A stretch of 64,000 bases of DNA from Robertmurraya andreesenii (GTDB lineage: Bacteria > Bacillota > Bacilli > Bacillales > Cytobacillaceae). The stretch is from assembly GCF_030813005.1 (NCBI RefSeq), contig NZ_JAUSTU010000002.1:1-64000 (forward strand), read 5' to 3'. How positions within the stretch are numbered: position 1 is the stretch's first letter; the number at the start of each line of letters is the position of its first letter. Under the pieces are notes generated by a model. That model was not told the origin of the DNA. It saw only the letters and a program-made list of their open reading frames with translations, and made no database searches. The translations under genes and the position numbers were made by a program. Shown here in pieces: positions 9,698 through 17,697 of this stretch.

Positions 9698-9792
9698 TTC
9701 CTATAAGTGATAATGGTTCGTGTCCATCTATCACTCACATCCCGAGAACTTTCAAGTTCTTTTTCCGGGTGGAAAGAGGTTTATGTTTATTC
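9698..9792 (-). repeat. Leader repeat, copy 2 (95 bp)
   Basis: Gapless match to 2771-2865 with two differences. On the minus strand it holds AGAACTT/AAGTTCT arms nested in CCCG/CGGG, then AGTGATA-ATGG/CCAT-TATCACT arms with one bulge around a seven-base loop, just before the ribosome binding site of the fused recombinase. Confidence 0.85.
9727..9755 (-). promoter_or_regulatory. Promoter-like motif, TTGAAA-N13-GAGTGATAGA
   Basis: Same motif and spacing as at 2800-2828. It lies inside the conserved leader repeat and could give the fused recombinase its own transcript, separate from R1-R2. Confidence 0.5.
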
Positions 9793-9805
9793 GTTTATAT
9801 TAAGC

Positions 9806-11062
9806 TTATTTCTTTTTTGGTACCTTTCGTTCACTTGCAAAAATGGTCCGTTTCACTCCGCATTTAAATTGAAATTCAACCATCCGCTCTTTGTAGATAA
9901 TGCCTCGCTCAACTGTATTTTTGAAAAGCTTCACATCAAAATCCTCTAGTTTCTCAGTTTCTTCTAATGAGTCTAGGAAGGATTGGAATTGCTTTTCTAA
10001 ATAAAGTTGTTCTTGCATGTTGTCCTCCAGGCTGTCCCGCTCCTGTTGAAGAATCTCTTGTTCGTAAATCAAGTGCCTCAATGTTGCGTCGTAGATGGCG
10101 TCGTTTGTCGTAGACTCCTTTGCAGCCAAATCACTTATGCGGTCAGCAATTGCCTCAATTTGTGTATTCAACTCTTCCAATCGTTGCTGTTCCGACGGCA
10201 AGAGGGATGCCTTTTTAATGGCTTGTTCCGCTTCTTGCTTTACTTCATCAAGGTTTTCTTTCAATTCCCTCATTATTTTCATGAAGGCATTTTCTAAATC
10301 CGTTTCTTGGACATAGCTTGTTTTACAGCCCTTGTAGTCTGGATCTCTTCCTGCGCTCACTCTGCATTGCCAACCAGAAATGTAATACTTCTTCCCTTTC
10401 CTGCTTGAGGTCATCCTTCTTCGTATGACCGGCCTTCCACATTCCCCGCAAAAGAATTCGTTGGAAAATGGGCTAACTCCACTATAGTGTTGCCGATACT
10501 TTTTATCTGGGTCCCGCATCATCAAACTTCGCCTTTTCATTTCTTGCTGAGCTGCTTCGAATGTTTCCTCGCTGATAATGGCTGGGTGGGTGTTCTTAAC
10601 GAAATATTGCGGTTGAATATCTGTGTTGCGTACCCTTTTATGCGATAAAAAATCGAGCGTGACGGTCTTCTGTGCTAAGCAATGTCCTTGGTACTTCTCT
10701 TGTCTCAAGATTTTGTAGACCGAATCTCCCGTCCACGTTTTATTTCCCTTCCCTGTCTTTAACCCATCTCTCATTAAATCTCTAGCAATGCTTGGACAAC
10801 CTTTTCCTTCTAAAAACTCTCGGAAAATTCTCCTAACCACCTTTGCCTGTTCTTCGATGATGACTATTTCTCCATCCTCAGTTGTGTCATAACCTAGGAA
10901 AAACGTGGTTGGCATATGAACTATTCCTTGTTGAAATCTCTTCTGTACTCCCCATTTTGTGTTTTCACTTACGCTACGGCTTTCTTCCTGTGCCATCGAC
11001 GATAAGATGGTTAAGAAAAGCTCTGACTTTGAATCCAGTGTGTCGATATTCTCTTTCTCGAA
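9806..11062 (-). pseudogene. Recombinase R2, C-terminal part, cut off by the satellite
   Basis: This frame begins at the TTCTCGAA junction and encodes F-E-K-E-N-I-D-T onward: the end of the catalytic domain, recombinase domain, zinc ribbon with C-G-E-C-G, coiled coil and lysine-rich end. The catalytic serine is missing here; it is encoded at 25370-25776 on the same strand, 14.3 kb upstream. A stop codon lies in the inserted DNA a few codons before the junction. The first in-frame ATG (10996) would give a 396-residue protein with only the DNA-binding half, which might be made but is not a recombinase. The start of the fused recombinase follows about 120 bases downstream. Confidence 0.9.
11055..11062. 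repeat. Left core repeat TTCTCGAA (attL-like)
   Basis: An eight-base sequence identical to 25370-25377. To its left the sequence is recombinase R2; to its right it is satellite. Restoring R2 in frame requires crossover within this core. Confidence 0.85.
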
Positions 11063-11106
11063 CCGTAAAAAGTAGTTTCGTAGTGTTTAAGAACGTGCCT
11101 GAAACC

Positions 11107-11196
11107 CGCATAAAATCGGGGTTTGTTGAAAGTTGATTGTGTATCGTACATTTTCGTTTTGGTCTTTATTGCAAATTAAAACACCGGATAAACACC
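11107..11196. other. Left arm-site candidates of the satellite
   Basis: CGCATAAAATCG (11107-11118) also occurs inside the right end (25322-25333). A pair of AAACACC copies 11 bases apart (11179 and 11190) also occurs inside the right end (25288 and 25299). These direct repeats near both cores are candidates for integrase arm-binding sites. The roughly 260 bases here hold no gene. Confidence 0.5.
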
Positions 11197-11223
11197 AACT
11201 ATTTCTCTTAAAGTACACTTTTC

Positions 11224-11266
11224 TATAAAAAATGTGCTGCAAGGGATTTTTTAGCCTTACAGCACA
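11224..11266 (-). terminator. Terminator after the EEP gene
   Basis: On the minus strand TGTGCTG-TAAGG pairs with CCTTG-CAGCACA and is followed by TTTTTTA. It ends the satellite's leftmost gene. Confidence 0.8.
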
Positions 11267-11321
11267 CTCGATTTTGCGTAGTGTACCCGCTTGGAGCACA
11301 CTAATCAAAATATTTAAATAT

Positions 11322-12059
11322 CTAAATTTCTATAATCAAAGCCGCATGATCTGTCTTGTCATTGTTTAATAAATATGAATCTATACGTATACTATTTAAA
11401 CATTCGTACAATGATGGGGACATAATTGCATAATCAAGGCGTCTTCCTTTAATATGTGTCATCGTTGAGTTTGGGTAGCCTTTTTCCAACCAAGCATCTT
11501 TAGCATTTAATGCCAATAGTTGTAAATACTTTTTCTTTTGTTCTGTCCCCAAATCGTATACATTATAATCCCCAATAATAACAAGTTTTTGTCCTTGCTT
11601 TTCTTTATAGAAGTCAATTAATTCCTCCCAAAAGTTATTATCATAAGTTGGTGGAACATGAACACCGTAAACGATACAATCTGCTACTTTTATAACACTA
11701 GCTCTAAGAGTTTTGTTACTTTTTGAATTATGTGGATTTACAAGTTTTGTGTATAACAGTTCTTTCTTTACAAACATAATAGTTATGGACGGATTCTTAA
11801 AATTATTTTTTTCATAAGGGACTATCTCATAATCAACTTCTTTCATACAACCAATAAACTTTTCTGTAATTTCTGTGTTTAATTCAAATTCATGTAGTAT
11901 TACAATAACTGGCTTCTCTTGTTGTATATATGCAAGTATTTCAGTAGCTTCACTAGTTTTATCAAGTGTACCCCATTCTGAATATTTATTTTCCTTCTTG
12001 TATTGTTCTTTAGATTTTAAGCCACCAAAGTTATTAATATTTAAACTTAATATTTTCAT
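11322..12059 (-). CDS. Endonuclease/exonuclease/phosphatase-fold protein
   Basis: About 245 residues with the EEP-superfamily pattern: an early asparagine (N-I-N), a metal-binding glutamate in H-E-F near residue 60, G-V-H-V-P, G-D-Y-N in place of the usual G-D-F-N, R-L-D-Y-A, and T-D-H-A-A at the end. These are the residues that bind metal and the phosphate in DNase I-like enzymes, so it probably cleaves nucleic acid or a phosphoester. The ATG at 12059 follows GGAGG; an upstream start would overlap the integrase gene. It lies just downstream of the satellite integrase, a usual place for accessory genes in satellites, and is visibly more AT-rich than the core genes. Whether it serves defence, helper interference or something else cannot be read from the sequence. 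Confidence 0.75.
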   Translation of the reverse strand: MKILSLNINNFGGLKSKEQYKKENKYSEWGTLDKTSEATEILAYIQQEKPVIVILHEFELNTEITEKFIGCMKEVDYEIVPYEKNNFKNPSITIMFVKKELLYTKLVNPHNSKSNKTLRASVIKVADCIVYGVHVPPTYDNNFWEELIDFYKEKQGQKLVIIGDYNVYDLGTEQKKKYLQLLALNAKDAWLEKGYPNSTMTHIKGRRLDYAIMSPSLYECLNSIRIDSYLLNNDKTDHAALIIEI

Positions 12060-12112
12060 TAGTATCCTCCCGTTTATATCTCCATTATCCTTAATTCTAC
12101 TAATCTTCATTT

Positions 12113-13480
12113 CTACATCACATCATCCAAGGCTTGACTGATAGCACTGGCTACCTTTTCGGCTGTTGCATTGTAGACATGGGCGTAAATATCCTCTGTG
12201 GTCTTTGTGTTGGAATGCCCTAGATGCTCTGAGATGAACTTGACCGGTACTCCAGCATTGATGAGTAGTGAAGCATTCGCATGCCTCAAGTCGTGAACGT
12301 GTAAGTCTGGCAAGTCATGCTTCTTCAGTAGTTTCTTCAGCGTGGCATTTAGATAAACCCCACTGATGTATTCTCCTTCCATGCCGGTTACCACCGCTCC
12401 TCGTTCAATCCATTTTGACCCTAGCGACTCTTTGTATTCTTCTTGCCACTTTTTATGCTCTTCTAAAATGGTAATGAGTTCAGCGGGTATCGCAATCATC
12501 CTTAAACTTGATTTGGTCTTTGGCGTTGACAACTTGTACTGCCCATCTGCTCGGTAAAGGGTATAGCGTACATGAAGGGTTCCCCTTTCCAAATCAACAT
12601 CTTTCCAGTGAAGCCCACAAAGTTCCCCCGACCGCATGCCTGTGTACATCAGTGTGGTCAGTGCCACTCTCGCATTATTGTTGGGTACCTCTTCTAAATA
12701 TTTTAGAAGCTGCTTGCATTGTTTATCATCAAGAAACAGTTTTTCTTTTTCTGTCCCCCTTGGTGAAGTCGCATGTACTACTGGGTTCTTCCATATAATA
12801 TCTTTCTTAAGTGCGGTGCTAAAAATGGATGATGTTGCGGTTCTGACTCTGGCAATAGAAGTGCTATCTATCCCTCTGTCCTTTTCGGGTCTTTCTTCTT
12901 CGACAAACAGATCATTCAGCTTTTTGCCAAATGCCACTGCAATCTTCTCGGCGGTTGCCTTGGACACCCGACCGCCTCTTGCTGCTGTTTTAATGGTACC
13001 TAGGGAAAGACCAGCCTTTCTTGCAGTGGGCCTTCTTGTCCCATCACCAAGCAATGATGGTTCTTTCATGATATAGAACCTGCTGATTTTCCCTCGCTTG
13101 TGGAGATGGTTCAGCATTTCATCAATTCGTGCGGTGGTAATGTCCTTGAGTTTCAAATGTCCAATGTATGGCAGGACATAACTCTTCATCAATTCCTTAT
13201 TGGTATACAGTGTTCTTTCCTTTAATTTGTGTGGTGCGATCTGTTCAAAGTACCATTCGCATAGCTCGGAAAACCGCATGTTCTCATTGAAGTTTGTCAT
13301 TCCCATGCATTTCTTCTCAAATTCATAAGCAAAGGCTGTAGCTAGTTTTTCCGCTTTTTTCTCCGTGACATTGGGCGGTGGTGTAAATGTCGTAGTCTTT
13401 CTGATTTGCTTGCCTTCCATATTGTAGCCAAGAGAAACCATGATTCTATAGGTATCTCCCCGCTTTTTGATACTTGGCAT
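12113..13480 (-). CDS. int: Satellite tyrosine integrase with embedded HTH segment
   Basis: A 455-residue tyrosine recombinase. An N-terminal arm-binding region is followed by a core-binding domain and a catalytic domain with arginine 283 (T-G-M-R-S-G-E-L), H-D-L-R-H (histidine 396, arginine 399), G-H-S near 422 and the nucleophile tyrosine 432. Between about residues 140 and 195 there is an extra segment that reads like a Cro/C1-type helix-turn-helix (G-L-S-L-G-T-I-K, then T-A-E-K-I-A-V-A-F, ending L-N-D-L-F). The start follows AAGGAGG. The gene faces away from the replication genes, next to the repressor, as in satellites and temperate phages. It is the likely enzyme for insertion at TTCTCGAA. 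Confidence 0.93.
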   Translation of the reverse strand: MPSIKKRGDTYRIMVSLGYNMEGKQIRKTTTFTPPPNVTEKKAEKLATAFAYEFEKKCMGMTNFNENMRFSELCEWYFEQIAPHKLKERTLYTNKELMKSYVLPYIGHLKLKDITTARIDEMLNHLHKRGKISRFYIMKEPSLLGDGTRRPTARKAGLSLGTIKTAARGGRVSKATAEKIAVAFGKKLNDLFVEEERPEKDRGIDSTSIARVRTATSSIFSTALKKDIIWKNPVVHATSPRGTEKEKLFLDDKQCKQLLKYLEEVPNNNARVALTTLMYTGMRSGELCGLHWKDVDLERGTLHVRYTLYRADGQYKLSTPKTKSSLRMIAIPAELITILEEHKKWQEEYKESLGSKWIERGAVVTGMEGEYISGVYLNATLKKLLKKHDLPDLHVHDLRHANASLLINAGVPVKFISEHLGHSNTKTTEDIYAHVYNATAEKVASAISQALDDVM

Positions 13481-13523
13481 TTCATTTCCTCCTTCCTAGA
13501 GAGAATTCATTTCTCTTATGGTA

Positions 13524-13552
13524 TCTATCACTCTAACGGTGTTATAAAGCAA
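13524..13552 (-). promoter_or_regulatory. Integrase promoter-like motif, TTGCTT-N13-GAGTGATAGA
   Basis: On the minus strand the motif has the same 13-base gap as seven other sites. The -10-like block lies 44 bases before the integrase ATG. Confidence 0.6.
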
Positions 13553-13585
13553 GTATATAAACACCAAAATGTGCGGTTATTTTCT

Positions 13586-14164
13586 CTAGTCTTCACGCAG
13601 TGAAATACCTCGTTTTTCTAGTTCCTTCTTAATGATTTCCTGTACATAGGCGTTCAAATCCCATGCCCAATAGCCTTCAACATTTAGACCGGGCATCATT
13701 TTTTCCTTCTCGTCTGATGACATCTGGGCGAGCTTTTTCAACTTCTCCATTTTGTAAGATAAGTCTTCCAGAAAGCGATAAAAGTCCACATCTGATAAAA
13801 GCTCATCCAACAACGGTACAACTTCTGAACAAGATCCGAATTTGTCTGTATCATGTGCTCTCTTAATAAGGTTGACCGCTACCTCTGATAAACCAAGGAC
13901 TTTATGCACCTCTTTATTCTCAGAACTAACCCCTGTCAGTAGATAGTCCACAGACACATCAAAATATTTCGCAATCTTATAAAGGTTTTCTGCAGTAGGC
14001 TGAGTGGAGCCATCCATATACAAACTAACGGTCTGTGGTCGGATACCAATGGCTTTGGCCAGTGCCTTTTGTGTTGTTTTCTCCCCGGTGTGAGGATGTT
14101 CTTCCATCATGTTTCGTAAAGTTAAGGCAAAAATATTATCGAACCCTTTGAATTGATTTCCCAC
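13586..14164 (-). CDS. Cro/C1-family repressor of the satellite
   Basis: About 192 residues. Residues 20-70 form a helix-turn-helix of the Cro/C1 type (T-T-Q-K-A-L-A-K-A-I-G, then T-V-S-L-Y, then I-A-K-Y-F-D-V-S-V-D-Y-L). The C-terminal 110 residues are helical and acidic with no S24-peptidase serine/lysine pair, so it is not a self-cleaving LexA-like repressor; in satellites such repressors are usually removed by binding a helper protein. A GTG at 14164 follows AGAGGTG; a GTG three codons upstream overlaps that site. It is divergent from the early operon starting at 14326, which fits a master repressor acting on the shared intergenic region. Confidence 0.85.
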   Translation of the reverse strand: MGNQFKGFDNIFALTLRNMMEEHPHTGEKTTQKALAKAIGIRPQTVSLYMDGSTQPTAENLYKIAKYFDVSVDYLLTGVSSENKEVHKVLGLSEVAVNLIKRAHDTDKFGSCSEVVPLLDELLSDVDFYRFLEDLSYKMEKLKKLAQMSSDEKEKMMPGLNVEGYWAWDLNAYVQEIIKKELEKRGISLRED

Positions 14165-14325
14165 TAAGATCACCTCTATTTTTCTGTTTCACTTGAACTT
14201 TAATATTCTAGTTCTCTTATGCTTGTTATTTTGTTTTATCTGAATTACCATAAGAATATCAGATGAAACGCAATACTTCAAGCGAAAGTAAAGCGAAACA
14301 GAATTTATAGAAGGAGGTATGTTTC
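14165..14325. promoter_or_regulatory. Divergent control region of the satellite
   Basis: TTCTGTTTC (14182-14190) and GAAACAGAA (14295-14303) are a perfect inverted pair, with TTGAA and TTCAAG just inside. AGCGAAA occurs twice (14281 and 14292). These are operator candidates for the repressor. A single confident -35/-10 pair could not be chosen. Confidence 0.5.
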
Positions 14326-14526
14326 ATGGATAAAAACACACTTGAGGCCGCTGCGAGGGAAGAACGATTGAAATACTTTCGAGAGTGGCGCCGCAATAAC
14401 GCTGATAAGGTGAAGAAACACAACCAGAATTACTGGCTGAAAAAGGCAGAGAAAAAACTCAAGGAGGAGAAAGCCCGTGTCGGAAAACAAGAAACCAACC
14501 ATGCTGACCGTAAGGGAAACCGCTAA
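14326..14526 (+). CDS. Small basic early protein
   Basis: Sixty-six residues, strongly charged, with many lysines and arginines and a W-R-R-N-N-A-D-K-V-K-K stretch followed by N-Y-W-L-K-K-A-E. Similar short, highly basic proteins open the early operons of many Firmicutes phages and islands; their function is unknown to me. It is preceded by GAAGGAGG, is the first gene rightward of the repressor, and overlaps the next gene by about 50 bases in another frame. Confidence 0.65.
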   Translation: MDKNTLEAAAREERLKYFREWRRNNADKVKKHNQNYWLKKAEKKLKEEKARVGKQETNHADRKGNR

Positions 14527-14707
14527 AACAGGCATCCTCCCTGAACACGCCTTAAGGCTTCTGCTGAAAGCAGGCAAGCTTCCCGCTATCTTCGTGGGCA
14601 AGAAGGCATACATCAATTATGAAAAGTTATGCGAACAACTTAGCCAACTTGATGGCTCAGAAAAACCGGAAGGAGATGATATTTATGGATATCAAAATCG
14701 AATGTAA
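14477..14707 (+). CDS. Excisionase-like small HTH protein
   Basis: Seventy-six residues from a GTG start that follows AAGGAGGAG. The sequence M-L-T-V-R-E-T-A-K-T-G-I-L-P-E-H-A-L-R, then G-K-L-P-A-I-F-V-G-K-K-A-Y-I-N, has the pattern of MerR/excisionase-type winged helices used by Xis proteins. It lies between the repressor and the replication gene, where satellites keep xis. Its 3' end overlaps the following small gene. Alternative: a transcriptional regulator. Confidence 0.7.
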   Translation: MSENKKPTMLTVRETAKTGILPEHALRLLLKAGKLPAIFVGKKAYINYEKLCEQLSQLDGSEKPEGDDIYGYQNRM

Positions 14708-14840
14708 GAACTGCGATCATGTTGCCACAGTTGATGTAAATGGATTGATTAAATCCATGCATGACAGCATCGACAACGATTCCATCTATGCAGGGTTTCT
14801 TTGCAAAAAATGTGCTGATGAACTTTTTGATGAAGACTAA
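14685..14840 (+). CDS. Small two-CxxC protein
   Basis: Fifty-one residues with C-K-N-C near the N-terminus and C-K-K-C near the C-terminus, which suggests a single zinc site, and an acidic end. The ATG follows AAGGAGATG. It is translated with its neighbours in the satellite early operon. Function is not known. Confidence 0.65.
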   Translation: MDIKIECKNCDHVATVDVNGLIKSMHDSIDNDSIYAGFLCKKCADELFDED

Positions 14841-14860
14841 ACAGAAAGGGGGCGGCGGCC

Positions 14861-17122
14861 ATGGAAGAATTAAAACAACAGAAGATTTGGGTATGTTGGC
14901 GTTATGAAATGCAAAAGGGCCGCCGTACCAAAGTCTTATACAACACCAAAGGCTACAAAACCGGTACCAGTAAGAAATATAAATCCCAGTGGACAACCTT
15001 CGAGGAAGCCACAGAAGCCATGAAAGCTCATGCATTTGATGGTATTGGTCTTGTTCTACCCCATGGCATCGGGGGCATTGATTTGGATCATGTGGATGTA
15101 GACAGTGAGTTGGCTCAAGAAGTCAGAGCACTGATGAACACCTATGAGGAGGTTTCCCCTAGCGGTAAGGGCATTCACCATCTATTCAAGGTGGATGTAG
15201 AAAAGATTCCTTCATCAAATGGAAAATTGTCCAGCGAATATTACTCCAAGAACCCACACAACCAGATGGAAATCTACATCGGCGGACTGACCAATCGCTA
15301 CCTTACTTTTACCGGTAATGCGATAAGTAATCATCCTGTAATGGATAGAACCAATGAAGTGATTAACTTCTTGAACGGATACATGAAAAAAGATAGTTTC
15401 ATAGACTCTGAGATTGAAAGTGCTTTTGTTAATGATGACTTTGATATCATCGTTACCGCTAGAAAAGCTAAGAATGGCGATAAATTTATGGCCCTCTTTG
15501 ACAAAGGTGACATCACCGAATATGGCAGCCCTTCAGAAGCCGACCAAGCACTTTGTAATATCCTAGCCTTCTACACCGGCGGGGATATGGAACAGATGGA
15601 CAGCCTCTTTAGACAATCGAAGCTATATCGGGAGAAGTGGGAGCGTGATGATTACCGCACATCTACCATAGAAAAAGCCATCGAAGGTTGTCATGGCAAA
15701 TTCTATACAGGCAGTAAGGACAGGCTCTCCTACATCTATTACGATGAGCGTTCCAAACGCATGAGGGTTAACTGTCCCTTGCTGGCAAGTTACATCCGGG
15801 AGAACCTTCATTACATCTTCGTTCGTGATAGTGCTAAAGGCGGCGTTTTACGATATGTCTACGAAGATGGATGTTATCGACTTTATGCGGATGAAATGCT
15901 AAAAGGCATCATCAAAAGTTACATCACTGCCTTTGATGAAAATATCCTGCAGATGCGAGATGTCAATGAAGTTTTTGGACAAATTACCACAGATTTGGCC
16001 TTTACCACCAACGAGGAGCTGAATGCCGATGAGGATATCATTAACTTTCAAAATGGAATCTTGCGGGTATCTAATATGACTCTCATGCCCCATAGTCCGG
16101 ATATCAAAAGCACCATTCAGATTCCTTGTAATTGGCTGGGGGTACCTAAACCCACACCGGTCTTTAATAAGTTCATGCATACACTGACCAATGGAGACAA
16201 GGCAGTAGAAAACCTGTTGCTAGAGTTTATTGGAGTCTGCTTATCCAATGTAAAAGGTTGGCGAATGAAAAAATCCCTATTCATGGTCGGCAAAGGAGAT
16301 ACCGGGAAGTCACAGCTAAAGAGTCTGACAGAAAGTCTTCTTGGTAAAGGCAACTATATCGGCATTGACTTAAAGGAAATAGAGTCCAGATTTGGGACAG
16401 GCAACATTTACAACAAGCGTTTAGCCGGTAGCTCCGATATGAGTTTCATGTCTATTTATGAACTCAAAACCTTTAAGAAATGCACCGGTGGTGACAGCCT
16501 GTTCGCAGAATTCAAAGGACAAAACGGATTTGAATTTACCTACAACGGACTTTTATGGTTCTGTATGAACCGGCTGCCCAAGTTTGGTGGAGACGATGGT
16601 GAATGGGTCTATAACCGGATTATGCAAGTGGATTGTAATAATGTCATTCCACGGGATAAGCAAGACAAACAGCTATTGGATAAACTCTACGCTGAACGGG
16701 ATGGCATTGTCTACAAAGCCATTCTTGCACTAAAACAAGTGATCGCCAATGGATATTCCTTCTCAGAACCACAGTGTGTAACAAATGCAAGAGTCGCTTA
16801 TATGAAAGAAAACAATACAGTGATCTCCTTCTTTAAAGAGTGTATGGAAGAAAGACCGCTTGGAAAAATCCGGGATAGCTGCACAACGGGTAAAGTCTAT
16901 GATGTGTACAAAGCTTGGTGCTTGGATAACAATCATGGCTATTCTAAGACAGCTAAAGAGTTTCGCACAGAACTGGCCAATTATCTAGAAACCACATTCT
17001 CGGAAATGACCGTAAGGCGTGGCAAAGGTGGCACTTTTTATCAAAGATACACCTTAACGGATGAAGCTAAGAATCAGTACCAAAGAGCCTATGGCTACGA
17101 TGAGTTGCCTCTTCTCTCATGA
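14861..17122 (+). CDS. Primase-helicase of the satellite
   Basis: A 753-residue replication protein. The N-terminal third looks like an archaeo-eukaryotic-type primase/polymerase, with the metal-binding G-G-I-D-L-D pair (aspartates 74 and 76), then S-P-S-G-K-G-I-H-H. The middle and C-terminal parts resemble D5/poxvirus-type helicases: the Walker A motif G-K-G-D-T-G-K-S is near residue 476-483, with a Walker B/sensor region after it. A final winged-helix-like segment could bind the origin. It starts 20 bases after the preceding gene with AAAGGGGG as ribosome site. The iteron-rich origin lies immediately downstream, matching the rep-ori arrangement of phage satellites. It would allow replication independent of the helper's initiator. 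Confidence 0.9.
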   Translation: MEELKQQKIWVCWRYEMQKGRRTKVLYNTKGYKTGTSKKYKSQWTTFEEATEAMKAHAFDGIGLVLPHGIGGIDLDHVDVDSELAQEVRALMNTYEEVSPSGKGIHHLFKVDVEKIPSSNGKLSSEYYSKNPHNQMEIYIGGLTNRYLTFTGNAISNHPVMDRTNEVINFLNGYMKKDSFIDSEIESAFVNDDFDIIVTARKAKNGDKFMALFDKGDITEYGSPSEADQALCNILAFYTGGDMEQMDSLFRQSKLYREKWERDDYRTSTIEKAIEGCHGKFYTGSKDRLSYIYYDERSKRMRVNCPLLASYIRENLHYIFVRDSAKGGVLRYVYEDGCYRLYADEMLKGIIKSYITAFDENILQMRDVNEVFGQITTDLAFTTNEELNADEDIINFQNGILRVSNMTLMPHSPDIKSTIQIPCNWLGVPKPTPVFNKFMHTLTNGDKAVENLLLEFIGVCLSNVKGWRMKKSLFMVGKGDTGKSQLKSLTESLLGKGNYIGIDLKEIESRFGTGNIYNKRLAGSSDMSFMSIYELKTFKKCTGGDSLFAEFKGQNGFEFTYNGLLWFCMNRLPKFGGDDGEWVYNRIMQVDCNNVIPRDKQDKQLLDKLYAERDGIVYKAILALKQVIANGYSFSEPQCVTNARVAYMKENNTVISFFKECMEERPLGKIRDSCTTGKVYDVYKAWCLDNNHGYSKTAKEFRTELANYLETTFSEMTVRRGKGGTFYQRYTLTDEAKNQYQRAYGYDELPLLS

Positions 17123-17127
17123 AATTA

Positions 17128-17414
17128 GTGACAGTAGTGACAGTTAGGTGACAGTAAAAAAACTAACTGTCACCTCGATAAACCCACAGCTACCAAGGGT
17201 TTGAATAGGTTTAGTGACAGTAGTGACAGCTTTTCTAACTTCTAAGCCGACAAAACAAAATAGATAGATATAAAAGATAAATATATAAGTGTGAAGATGA
17301 ACTTCAAATTACTGTCACTACTGTCACCAAAAGCTCTGAAACCCATGGTGTATAAGGCTTTAATGTGGTGACAATAAGCGAAAACAACTGTCACCGTACT
17401 GTCACTACTGTCAC
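17128..17414. other. Candidate replication origin of the satellite (GTGACAG iterons)
   Basis: The 320-base gap after the primase-helicase holds ten exact GTGACAG/CTGTCAC heptamers in two groups. Starts are 17128, 17137, 17148, 17167 (inverted), 17214 and 17223, then 17312, 17321, 17388, 17399 and 17408 (all inverted), with a GTGACAA at 17368; neighbouring copies are often nine bases apart. Between the groups lies an AT-rich stretch (about 17230-17310). Two iteron sets around an AT-rich region, next to the rep gene, is the layout known for SaPI origins. Confidence 0.75.
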
Positions 17415-17442
17415 CAAATTTTTAGTATCGGAGGTGAAGACC

Positions 17443-17685
17443 ATGGAAGAAGTCGATAAACTACCAAAACGTCTACGGAAAAATCTAGACTTAGAAAATT
17501 TTGAAGTGTTTCACGTCATCCCACTTGGCGACTCGCATCCCGTTGTGGTGATGAGAGATAAACGATCAGATGCTAAAGCCCACTGGTGCATCCAATACCA
17601 AGGCTCCGGCTATTATTTTCAAACACTGAATGAAGTCATTTATTATTGCATCTCCCGTAACTGGGTTAAAAATCATAAAAATTAG
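17443..17685 (+). CDS. Small conserved-looking protein of unknown function
   Basis: Eighty residues from an ATG that follows GGAGGTG. The N-terminus is basic (P-K-R-L-R-K-N), followed by a beta-rich part and a final W-V-K-N-H-K-N. No family is recognised. It lies between the origin and the capsid gene, 12 bases before the latter, so the two are probably translated from one message. Confidence 0.65.
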   Translation: MEEVDKLPKRLRKNLDLENFEVFHVIPLGDSHPVVVMRDKRSDAKAHWCIQYQGSGYYFQTLNEVIYYCISRNWVKNHKN

Positions 17686-17697
17686 GAGGAAAACACA

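Noticed and set aside
17128..17414. Regular short repeats resembling a CRISPR array
   Set aside because: The units are seven bases, occur in both orientations and have no spacers; an iteron origin fits better.
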